Assembly: GCF_017916325.1 (NCBI RefSeq)
Contig: NC_090171.1
Location: 2,097,501-2,161,500 of the forward strand
Source: Leishmania martiniquensis
Lineage: Eukaryota; Euglenozoa; Kinetoplastea; Trypanosomatida; Trypanosomatidae
DNA length: 64,000 nucleotides
Reading direction: 5' to 3'
The number at the start of each line of letters is the position of its first letter. Positions within the stretch are counted from its first letter, which is position 1. A program made the translations under genes and the position numbers. Positions 28,060-37,719 of the stretch are shown here, piece after piece. The notes under the pieces were generated by a model. The model was given only the letters and a program-made list of their open reading frames with translations. It was not told the DNA's origin and ran no database searches.

Positions 28060-29100
28060 CCGCGCAAGTGAGTGCAATGTGGCTGAGGGAGAGATAAAAG
28101 CGCGACGCCCTCCCCTCCCCTCCGCCGGTGGATGCGGCAAAGAAAGGAAAGAAAGAGAGCGCGAGACGCAAAGCATGGCAAGGGCCAGAGGTGGGGAGTA
28201 CGACGGAACACCACATAGACGTCATGGAGTTCGCCGACCGTACCAAGGCGCCACCATCACCGAGATGGAAGAAGAGGTGCACGCTGGATATCAGCCTCGG
28301 CTGCTCAAGTGTGCATGCCCCAGGCGGTATCGGATACGAGGGAACGCCGCTCTGCGATCCCCACGAGAGATGGAGCGAAGGTGCGCGAATAGGTTTGCTT
28401 TGTGGCCGTGAGGCGGGAGTAGAGTCCGAGACAGAGAGGGAAGAAAACGAGCGAGAGGAACAACAGCCAAACGCACAGCGGACAGCGGTGCACCACGCAC
28501 GTCGGCATGCGCCGAGCGCGCGCGCCCTCTCTCCCACACACACGAAAAGAGGCCGGCGCTCTATTGAGTAAAACATCTGAACGGCTCCGAGGGTGAGTGT
28601 CAGGTGATCGTGGGGTCGGGCACCTGCCGCTTTCCTCGCAAGTGGAGCCGTTTCCCAGCGACTTTTTCATAAGGTTGATGAGCGGATAATACGTGCGCTC
28701 GAAAGCAGCGCCCCCTTCCCGTTCTTGACTCATCACAGCAACCAACTCCTGACGAGCTCACTCCTGCAACACAGGAGGGTGGCCCTGCCACCTCCTATGA
28801 CCAGGCGCTCCTCCTTCATGAGACGGGGGACAGATCAGCGCAGCAGAAGGAGGGCCGGACGTAACAAGGTACTGAATGAGAAAGAGAGAGCGAGAGGAAG
28901 AAAACAAAGGGAAGAGGAAAGCAGTGAAGCATGCGTGTGTGTGTGCGTGTAATGGAAAGGGACAACAGGGGGAGAGAAAAGAGAAAGATTCACCAAAGAG
29001 GTGTCTGTGTGCACGGAAGGACGCGGCGGGTGGAGGCGAGGTGTGTGCGTGTGTGTGTGCGAGGAGGGGGGAAGGAGCTAGGAAGGGACCGTGACTGCCG
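28060..29100. other. Spacer between L2HGDH and the OS-9-like gene
   Basis: About 1 kb with purine-rich runs on the plus strand, short (GT)n tracts near 28935-28950 and 29041-29060, and the OS-9-like gene's splice site at 28083-28100. No gene or RNA recognised. Confidence 0.55.
28083..28100 (-). promoter_or_regulatory. Splice acceptor for the OS-9-like gene
   Basis: Minus strand TTTTATCTCTCCCTCAG; the AG at 28084-28083 would give a 23-nt 5' UTR, supporting the start at 28059 and excluding the longer frame. Confidence 0.7.
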
Positions 29101-30705
29101 CTACCAATGGAAGCGCGAGCTGGCAGCCTGCACAATGTCCTCTGCGATTGCCATGCACGCGGTGGCGGCAGGGCTCGGTGCGTTGCGAACGTTCAAGATG
29201 AGCGGTTTCGCGCTGCTTGAAGCCTCGATGTCCTTTCCAGAGTGCGGTGCATCTTTGATCGCCCCAAGCACCTTGTTCTTATCCATGGTCGCCTGCACCA
29301 TCACACGCGGCCGCGCGAACTCCATCGCGAGATCCATGCTGAGGGTGCCGTCCTCCGCCACCCCAACAGCCATGACACCACAGTAGCTGTCCACGATATC
29401 CTTCGCCTCGATCGAGGGAACCAGCTTCTGGGCCTCGCGCAGGAAATGCCGCTTGCTGAGGTCCATGTAGTACGTCTGGAAGAGAACACCGAAATTGGAG
29501 ATGAGACTCACCCATCCGCCCTTACTAAAGGCGCAGTTAAAGCAGTACTCAAGATCAATCGTGTAGGGGGTGTAGCCGTACCGATCCAGCGCCAACGCAG
29601 AGCCCGGCCCCACAATCACCTGGCGACCACGGCGCACATCCACGGTCGGCGTGAAATGCACACCGACGCTCAAGCCCTTACGGCTATCCGGACACGGGTA
29701 CACGTGCATGCGCACCATGTCGCGGCATTCGGGAGCGAGCTGGTAATAGCGGCCGCGGAAGCCGTATGTCTGCACGACACGCTTGCCCACCCATTCCAGG
29801 ATGCCGCCAGAGCGTTTCGCCACCACGTCGCTGCTGAGACCACAGCAAGTGATGACGCTCTTTGCCATGATGGTCTTCTCCGGACCCAAGTGATTCTTCT
29901 CGCGGCCGCGGATAAGCACCATCTCCTCCGTGCCCGCACCCTTCGACTGGGACACTGACAAGCCGACGAAGTCTTCAGCATCGAATTGGAATCGCGTGGT
30001 GAAGTTGTTCGGTGAGTTGGCCATCATCTCACGCAGCATGCAACGCGTCACTTCCGCAAAGTCGATAATGCCCGAAACGGGAGACCACAAAGCTGAAACA
30101 CCGGTCACCAGCGGCTCCTTTTTTTTAATCGCTTCCTCGCCTTCTAGGATCTCGAGCCCTTTGACCCCGTTTGCAATACCCCAGTCGTACATGCGCTGCA
30201 CGATTGGGCGCTGGCTGTCTTCCGTGGCGACGATCATCTTGCCGCAGAGTTCGTAAGGGAGCTTGTTCTTCCTGCAGTAGTCAATGATCAGACCGTGGCC
30301 GCGAGGGCACAAGCGCGCCATGGCGGTGCCGGGTGGATAGAACATGCCGGCATGGATGCAGCCGCTGTTGTGGCCGGACTGGTGCAACGCCACGTCTGCC
30401 TCGCGCTCGATAAGGATGATGCGCTTGCTGGGGTGCTTTTGACGGATCTCGCGGGCCGTGGCGACGCCGATGATGCCGCCGCCGACGATGGCGACGTCGT
30501 ATATGTCGCGGTTGTCCCCCTTGGAGAAGGTGACAAGCGAGTGTACGGTGCTGGCGTTGTCAGTGGCTATGCTGCCATACGCACGGCGGTAGTAGACGGC
30601 GCCCGCAACCACGCACACGACGGCACCCTGGCACGCACGAGAGAAGAGCCTGCCCAGTACAGACGCCATGCGCTTGGCGGAGCAGGGAGCGGATGCGGCA
30701 ACCAT
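29101..30705 (-). CDS. L2HGDH: L-2-hydroxyglutarate dehydrogenase (FAD), mitochondrial
   Basis: A 534-aa FAD-dependent oxidoreductase of the L2HGDH/LhgO family. It oxidises L-2-hydroxyglutarate to 2-oxoglutarate, a repair reaction for side products of malate dehydrogenase, and passes electrons to the quinone pool. The FAD motif VAIVGGGIIG is at residues 71-80, followed by the family-typical HQSGHNSGCIHAGMFY stretch (His and Gly around the flavin) and RLCPRGH. The N-terminus is hydrophobic (AVVCVVAGAVYY, about 28-40) after basic residues, so it may be a membrane anchor or presequence. Two starts are plausible: 30705 and Met at 30669. An AG abuts the first one directly, so a transcript spliced there would have no 5' UTR of its own. 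The human enzyme is 463 aa, so there is an extra N-terminal part. Confidence 0.92.
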   Translation of the reverse strand: MVAASAPCSAKRMASVLGRLFSRACQGAVVCVVAGAVYYRRAYGSIATDNASTVHSLVTFSKGDNRDIYDVAIVGGGIIGVATAREIRQKHPSKRIILIEREADVALHQSGHNSGCIHAGMFYPPGTAMARLCPRGHGLIIDYCRKNKLPYELCGKMIVATEDSQRPIVQRMYDWGIANGVKGLEILEGEEAIKKKEPLVTGVSALWSPVSGIIDFAEVTRCMLREMMANSPNNFTTRFQFDAEDFVGLSVSQSKGAGTEEMVLIRGREKNHLGPEKTIMAKSVITCCGLSSDVVAKRSGGILEWVGKRVVQTYGFRGRYYQLAPECRDMVRMHVYPCPDSRKGLSVGVHFTPTVDVRRGRQVIVGPGSALALDRYGYTPYTIDLEYCFNCAFSKGGWVSLISNFGVLFQTYYMDLSKRHFLREAQKLVPSIEAKDIVDSYCGVMAVGVAEDGTLSMDLAMEFARPRVMVQATMDKNKVLGAIKDAPHSGKDIEASSSAKPLILNVRNAPSPAATACMAIAEDIVQAASSRFHW

Positions 30706-31823
30706 CTCGCACAGTGGAGTGGGGGAAACAAGGACAGCGAGCAGGGAGGCGAAATAAGAGCAAAGGAGGAACGGCCACAAAAGCTGGTGAATAAACACCC
30801 CGTGTGGAAGGAACACTGCGACAGCGAAAAAATGTTTTGAGCGCTTGCTTATGGTGAGTGTCAGCGACAGCAAAATATATAGAAAAGGAGATCCACGCAT
30901 CAGCCAGCACCGCGTGCTGCTGACGGTTCGGAGCGGACTTGCCGGTGGGCCTGCAGGATGAAGGGGATGTGAGAGACGCTGGCGCAGCAGCGATGCGAGC
31001 GAGCGACGAGAGGAAAATCGAGGATGGCAACGAGGCGCGAAAGACTCCAGCGGCTGTGACGTTTCCAGTTTGTGTGTGCGTGTGTGTGCACTTTAGCGTG
31101 AGCAAAGGTGAAAGGGGAAGCGATGGCTAACAGTCGCGCAAACAAGGAGCGTTGGAGAGGTAAAGAAGTGGGGGATGGGGATAAAGAGAGTGACGGCATA
31201 GAACGAAGGATAAGCGATGAAGGCAACGCAGCGAGCAAGAGGGCAAACATCCATGGAGCGATGGGTACACCTTTATGCGGCCAGAGCAGTGATGAGAGCA
31301 TATGCCCGCAGCGCAAACGTCTCCAGAACGGAGAGCAACCGAAAGGAGAAGAGCGCAAGGCAGTGGCACCGTAAAGGACCATCCCACCTCCGCCCGCTTC
31401 ACCGTTTGCGTTGGAGCGACCTTAGGTGACTCGTGCACTTTTGCCTCCCCCCCTCTCCATCGAGTTCTTTCCGTTTACTTTTTTTATCTTAGGAAGTCCC
31501 CTCCTTCGCCTTCTGTTTCGAAACTCCGTTCCGCGTGCGTGGGCAGAATTGTGTCGCCTCCCTGTCAACGCTCTTCAGCGGCCAGTCGCTGCGCGCTTCC
31601 CTTACTCCTTACTGAGTCTCTCGGAGGCGATCCTCGGACAAGACAACGACGGTGATGGGCGCGGCATCAAGCAAAGAAACGGAGACGATGCGGCAGAGGT
31701 GGGACGACATGCGATAGGCTGCGCCCTATTCCGCTGAGCACGATGCAGTGGCAGCGCTGCTGCGTGCGGAAATGCAGCGACGGAAGACCCTACCCGCGAA
31801 TGCTTTTCTTTTTTTTCTTCTCC
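30706..31823. other. Spacer upstream of L2HGDH
   Basis: About 1.1 kb. Polypyrimidine tract (minus) at about 30710-30780 for L2HGDH, a short (GT)n near 31073-31090, then sequence with no recognisable gene. Confidence 0.5.
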
Positions 31824-34745
31824 TTAGTACTCGACTTGGCTACGCTGGCGCAGCGCGTGAAGCGCGCGCGTCGTTGTTGCATCCATAACATCCATCGTCT
31901 GGAAGCACCTGACAAGTTGACTCTCCACAGCGTTGCGCTGGATGGCAGGGAGGATGCGGAGCGAGTGCCAAAGCTGCCGATCATGAAGGAGCAGCTCTTG
32001 CAGAAGACGCGCGAGTACCCGCACTGAATTCTGCACTGGCAGTGAGAAAGAGTGCGTGGGGACGGTGCCCACGTGAGCCGTGATACTCTCGTCGTGCTCC
32101 GCATATTCCAGCACGCCTGATGCGAGGCTGGCGAGAGCGTCCGCTGTGACTTGGCTGTCGGTCAAGACCGCCTCATTCTCCGCGATGACGGTATCCGAAA
32201 CTGCTTTCTTCCCACCCGTGACGCGAGCGCGCCGCATCGCTGTTGGTTCATGCTGCCGTTGCCTCTCCAGGTTCTGGAGGCGCTGCGCCAGCGCTCCGTT
32301 CACCGTCACCAATATGTGCTCCGAAAAGGTTGCCCAGATGATAGACTCGGTCAGCGCAGCTGGTGAAGGGCGTGAGCGATTAGCGCTGCTCACAAACTGC
32401 TGCGCCCTTCGAGCACGAACGAGCGGGAACAGAAGTGCTGCGGCATCCCACAAGATGGCTAATTCCTGGAGCGAGAGGGGGTCTGGCTGGCCAGGAGTCG
32501 TTTGAAGCGCCCCCGAGATCAACAGGGCCTCAGCGAGGAAGAGGCATCCTGTCACCGATGTATCGAGAGCCTCAGCGGAAGAAGCTCGCCGTGGCTGCTG
32601 AGATAAGCGACTGCTCCTCGCGTGCCTCGCGCACAATTGAATCAGTCGCACAAGCTCACTCGATGGCAGGGATCTAGCCAAGGTACCCAGTTCTTGCACA
32701 TGCACCTCAGAGATGTGCTGCTCGCGAAGCGCCATTGCAAGTTGTCGTTGCTGCAGTCGCGCCTGCTGCACAATCGTGCCAAGTACATAACCCTCTGCAC
32801 CGCGCCGACCGTGCTCAGCAGATAGCTTCATGCGGTGCGCCCGCGTGGCAAACGCCAAAAGAGAAGACTCTCGAGCCTTCTCCCTCAACATTCGACTCGT
32901 CCTGGTTCGAAGCTCGGGGAACATGTTGCGCAGCAGCCTTGACAGCAGAAAAACGGCATGCGCGTCTTCGACGGGAAGCAGGCGGAGCATGTGCAACTGC
33001 ACCGCCAGCCGCGCGGCGTCCAAAGGCTTAAGTTGCTCCGGCGTTTGTGCCGCTACCGCGTCATTAGGGTGGTGCATATCTTGATCGCTGACGAGGTGCT
33101 TCTTCACCCGATGCCCCACCATCATGATGGCGTCCTCGAGGTCGTGAAGAGTGCGCTGCAGGGAGCTGTCGATGTCCTTGTGATCGGCGTGTGAGGGCGG
33201 CTGTTGCGGTGCCAACGCCAGTACACCAGAGGCCAACCGCTGTAGCGTCACGCACAGATGGGCCAGCTCTGAGGCGCAGCCGAGCTGCAGCAACAGGGGC
33301 ACGTTCAGCTCTGGCAATATGAGACAGTGAAGAGCAAGCGTTTCCGAGACAAGCGGAACTACACGCGCCGAGTGAGGGGGAATCCATCTCATGGATGCAA
33401 CTCTGCCCGGGTGCCGTTTGCGCTTGGCGCTGCTGAAGGCGGAGTCACGGGCACGTGGTGCGCTTTTTGTGGGTGCGAGGTCCGCAGCAGCACAGTTGGA
33501 GGCTCGCTGGCCCTCTTGTAGGATGGCGAAGAGCGCGTCTTCTTCGCTGCCGTCCGGAGTCGCATTCGTTCCAGGGGGACCCATCGAGCTGCGCACCCCG
33601 TCGATGGCTTCGGCTCGCGTCTCTGCCACCACCGTGCTCTGCGCAGCTCCTCTGTCAAGGTCACTGTCATCGATTCTCTGCTGGAGAGAGTGCCGCGATC
33701 GCGACGGCATCGACACAACGAAGCGCGGCGCGCACCGGCTGAAGCTCCTCCCTTCCACGTAGTCGCGCAACACTCCCATTGAGAGGCGCGTGAGCGCAAG
33801 ACACATGAGAAGCAGTCGCGTAGAAGTAGATGCGACCGCCGACGAGTCGACGGTCGCTGCTGCCCGCCTGTGCTCCATCACCGCCGCCCTCCAGATCGGC
33901 TTTCTCAACAGCAGCTGCCAGAGCCGTGCCGAAACGAATGAGCGGGCGAGAAGCGAGGAGCGCAGCAGCGACGCGTCGGCCTCAGCGGCACGGAAGCGAT
34001 CCTGCAACGTATTGGCTGCTTTTTGTAAAAGTGCCACATCGCCGTTGCTGCGCGCATCATCCTGATCGCTCTTATTTCGATGTCGGCGGCGCAATTTCGA
34101 TGCGAACTCTTCTTGAAATCGCTTCCACTTGATGTCTGCCACGCGGCACCTGCGCTGTGCTACTTCCTCTTTCTTCCGAAGCAGTTGCCGGCGTTTTTCC
34201 TCGACCGAGTGGAGAAGATTCAAAAGAAGAATCACCGCGTCGAGCTGCTGGCTAGACGCGGCAGGAGTGGACTGGGTTACGGATAGCGTCTCGTTCGCCT
34301 CGAGTTCCGTTACGAGTGCTGGAGCGAGAGGTGAGGCAGCTGCGCTACTAGCCGGCAACGATGAGCCTGAGCCCGCAGCGTTGCCGGCCGTTGTGTCTAT
34401 CGACGCCTGCACGGCGCCTTGCGGCGCGCATCTTTGTTGCTGGCGGCATTCCAACTTCCACCAGCTGCGCTCCACCAGTGAGACAGAGAGTGGAATGCGT
34501 CGAAGCAGCAGCTGGTTTTTGGTAGCTGCGCACGCAGAGAGAGTCTGGTGATGCGCTGAGGCGGGCAAGCGTGCTCGTTGCCGGCTGGAAGAGATTCGAA
34601 GCCCCACATCATCTTCGTTTTCCACCACACTGGGAACGCTGCGTGCGGACGCGAGGAGGCGCCGAGCGCGAGCTTCGTCAGTCTCCACGCGACTCAAGCG
34701 ATGCGCAAGGTGTGCGAGTTCACCAATGCGCCTCGCAAACTCCAT
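31824..34745 (-). CDS. Large helical protein of unknown function
   Basis: A 973-aa protein with no domain that I recognise. It is almost entirely predicted helix, rich in Leu, Ala, Arg and Ser, with many runs such as LLRLLR, LARSLPSSELVRLIQLCARHARSS and QHISEVHVQELGTLA that look like degenerate helical repeats of the kind seen in mitochondrial RNA-binding or ribosome-assembly proteins of trypanosomatids. No RAP motif is evident at the C-terminus. Arg/Lys-rich coiled segments occur at about 175-230 (RRQLLRKKEEVAQRRCR). No signal peptide or membrane segment. The start is set at 34745 because the frame beyond it begins only at a TTG; an AG (CAG) immediately precedes this ATG. Codon use resembles other genes here, and the absence of stops over nearly 3 kb supports coding. 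Confidence 0.75.
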   Translation of the reverse strand: MEFARRIGELAHLAHRLSRVETDEARARRLLASARSVPSVVENEDDVGLRISSSRQRARLPASAHHQTLSACAATKNQLLLRRIPLSVSLVERSWWKLECRQQQRCAPQGAVQASIDTTAGNAAGSGSSLPASSAAASPLAPALVTELEANETLSVTQSTPAASSQQLDAVILLLNLLHSVEEKRRQLLRKKEEVAQRRCRVADIKWKRFQEEFASKLRRRHRNKSDQDDARSNGDVALLQKAANTLQDRFRAAEADASLLRSSLLARSFVSARLWQLLLRKPIWRAAVMEHRRAAATVDSSAVASTSTRLLLMCLALTRLSMGVLRDYVEGRSFSRCAPRFVVSMPSRSRHSLQQRIDDSDLDRGAAQSTVVAETRAEAIDGVRSSMGPPGTNATPDGSEEDALFAILQEGQRASNCAAADLAPTKSAPRARDSAFSSAKRKRHPGRVASMRWIPPHSARVVPLVSETLALHCLILPELNVPLLLQLGCASELAHLCVTLQRLASGVLALAPQQPPSHADHKDIDSSLQRTLHDLEDAIMMVGHRVKKHLVSDQDMHHPNDAVAAQTPEQLKPLDAARLAVQLHMLRLLPVEDAHAVFLLSRLLRNMFPELRTRTSRMLREKARESSLLAFATRAHRMKLSAEHGRRGAEGYVLGTIVQQARLQQRQLAMALREQHISEVHVQELGTLARSLPSSELVRLIQLCARHARSSRLSQQPRRASSAEALDTSVTGCLFLAEALLISGALQTTPGQPDPLSLQELAILWDAAALLFPLVRARRAQQFVSSANRSRPSPAALTESIIWATFSEHILVTVNGALAQRLQNLERQRQHEPTAMRRARVTGGKKAVSDTVIAENEAVLTDSQVTADALASLASGVLEYAEHDESITAHVGTVPTHSFSLPVQNSVRVLARLLQELLLHDRQLWHSLRILPAIQRNAVESQLVRCFQTMDVMDATTTRALHALRQRSQVEY

Positions 34746-37719
34746 CTGTCGGGCGGGTGTGCCGGTCAAGAAAAGATGTGGTGAGCGTTAGGAGAAGAAG
34801 GATACAGCGAAGGAGGAGGTGACGCGTGATGTCGCATACGTTTGCGTGTAAGCCCCAGCATGTCGTGCGACTGCACGTGAGCCCGGACGTTGCGCGCACT
34901 AGAGGGGCTCCAACGCATTTCATGCACGACAAGGAAGACGCCAGATCGCTGGCAACGCGAGCGAATACGGCATCGTCGTCAGTGCGGTGCATGCGCAAGC
35001 GAGACCGGGTGGGGGGAGAGAGCGACAGGAGGCGGTGTGCGTGCGTGTGTGTGGCTGCTCAGCCACGTTGCTTGGGTGCTTTTCGTTTATGCGTCACATT
35101 TCTTGAGAGAATACGTTTTTCCCTTTTGTTTACCTATTCTGTCGAGCGTTGCTTACGCGTTCATGCCCATCATCACTCACGGTGCACCCCACCGTCACCT
35201 TTTTTTTCGGAGAACGCTTTGCAAATGAGATGGGGTCGGGCTGGTAAGGGGTGGGCGAGAAACGTTTGCCCCCGAAAGAGATGACGGAGTAAAAGAGAGA
35301 TGCGAAAAGAGTAGTCATGGAAACATAAAACAGCTGAGCTCGATAAAGATGTAGCGTCGGCTGCGACAGCGCGCCTTCCCTCCCCCCTGCCTTTGCTTTC
35401 ACGCACTCGCCACCTTTCGTCAAAGATTTTTTTGTGGGCGCGCGTATGTGCGAGAGGCTGGGGAGAGGGGGTAGAGGAAGGCGGATGGTACGGCAGAGGG
35501 AGGGGACAGTACATACGAAATGGTGAGAGAGCGGATGGCCGAGAGATGATAGCACATGCGAAAACACACACATATATGTATACACATATACATATATATA
35601 TATACAAAGGTGGGGAGGGGGAGGGGCAGAGAAAGGGATGAACGGGGTCAGAGTGAGAGGAAAGAGAAGGAGATGGCGCACGGAAAAGGCGAGCGGGACA
35701 TCAGAACGAAAGAGAGTGAAGGGGAGGGAGCGACTTCAGATCCCACACCACGAGGCGCAGGCAGCGATCGAGCGCATGGGCGGGAGAGCGAGGCGACTCG
35801 GGAAAGCCAAGGAAAAAAAACAGGAAAGAGGAGAGGAGGGTGCGAAGCAAGACGCTGCAGGCACATACACACAAAGGCTATCTCAATGAAGGGAAGAGGG
35901 AGAACAAGGAAACGTCAAAAGACCCCACCCCACACACACACGCACACAGGCAGACGCGAGAGGGTACTACGCAGGTACACCGCCGGAGTAACTGAAGGCG
36001 GTGGAGTTTCCCTTCTGTCCCCCTTTCCGTCGCTGCCTGCTATGTTTGGCGTTCTGTTTTACTCTGATTTGCTGTTCACATCGCCAAAGAGGCGCGGTCG
36101 AGAATCAAATGGAAAGACGAAACGAAACGACGAGAAAAAAAAAGAACAACGCCATCGGTAGGTGCGGAAGAAACATGATGGTGTGCAGAAGCAGACGCAT
36201 ACACGTATACACACAAAGAAGAAAAGCTAAGAGGCAGGGATAAGCGACGAGGCGGGGGGAGACGCGGTGATGAAAAAATCGGCACCCTTCCGTCCTATGG
36301 TGACCGTTGCAAAAGGGAAAAAAGAGCCGCTCAAAAAGATAGTGGCCGAAAACCTCCTCCTCTGCCCGTGCCTGTTTGCCTTGGTGATGCAATGCACGAC
36401 TCAAGGGAAGGGGTGGGGGGAGGGGCTATAGGTTGCGCATTACGAGGCTGTGCTCGTACGTCATTGAAAGAAGGTTTCTGCATATTTCACTGGGTTGGTT
36501 ATTCGCTGAGTAACTTTCTGCATCGACTGAACGGCCCATCATTGCCACCTCAGCGTACCGCTGCTACGCCGTGCGGATAGACGTATCGATGCGGTACAGT
36601 CGAGAGCCCGCTTCCCATTCAAAAATAAGGGCAGAAGAAAGAGAGAAAGAAGAGAGGTTCACATCAGCCGCCGGCAGCCTCGAGTTTATTTTTTTCGGTT
36701 TACACATCCGTTTCCCGCGCGGAAACCAGCAGCTGAACGATACCCAAATGAGTGAAGGAAACGCAGAAGCAGATGCATCGGCATCCTTTCCCCTAATCCG
36801 CCATCGCCCTCTCATCACACCACATCTGCCTACGCATCTCTTGTCTCTCTCTCTTCACCGTGCCACATCCCTTTCTGCCCCTCTTTCGCACAGCACATTT
36901 TTTTGGTTTGCGCGCACACAACACAGGAAAAAAAACGCTCCTCCCTTTTCCTTATTAGGTTCTTCCCGCCACCAATACAAAGCGAGCCACAGTTTTGCCT
37001 ACGCTGTGGTCGTCGCAGGGGTGTGGGGTATCACAGCGTCCAGACGCAAGAATGCGCACGGCGAAGAGCACGTGAAAGAGAAAAAAGAGTGATAGGGTAC
37101 AAGGGGGTGAGAGCTGAGCAGTGATGTGACAGCTGTACCTATGCGCACCGGGGCATACACAGACGCATAAAAAGAAGCATCAATGCTTTCTTGAAGAGAG
37201 GCAGAGAGAGAGCGCGCGCAAGACAACGAGAGGTAACACGAGGGAGGGTGAGGGGGGAAAAAGCAGCGCGCTACTTTGCTTGTGACCGGGAGGTGAGTGA
37301 GGTGGGAAGGGGGCAGTGGTGTCGTTGATGCACTGGAGGAGCGGAGGCCGGCCGTGCCAGAGAATCTGAAAGTGAGTGACTGATGAACGAGTAGGAGGAG
37401 GTGGGGCAGTCAGATCATGGAGATGCTTCTTCGGTGAATGAAGTCACGCATGCAGTGAGGCGATGGAGGCGCGACCCAGTCAGGCCGGTCAGTGTGGAAT
37501 GGATAGGGGTGAGGAGGACATTGGCGCTCGGAAAGACGGATGTGCGGCGCGGATGCCCTTCGCAGATACGGCTTTACCTTCCCACCCATTCCCCACGATC
37601 TAGCGGGTGAGATCAAACAACCCGCTTGTGTGCCGCGCCCTCCTCACCTTGGCCGACACAGCACGCACGAAGAGCTACGGCGGCTACACGCAAAGGAAAG
37701 CGAAAAAAAAAAGGATGCG
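34746..37719. other. 3-kb spacer upstream of the 973-aa gene
   Basis: Polypyrimidine tract (minus) near 34780-34822 for the 973-aa gene, a (TA)n/(CA)n block at about 35563-35606, (CA)n at about 35933-35947, and long purine-rich stretches on the plus strand (for example 35610-35850). Frames of up to 200 codons occur but read as low-complexity Arg/Lys/Glu or Phe/Leu/Ser strings. No gene or RNA recognised. Confidence 0.55.
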
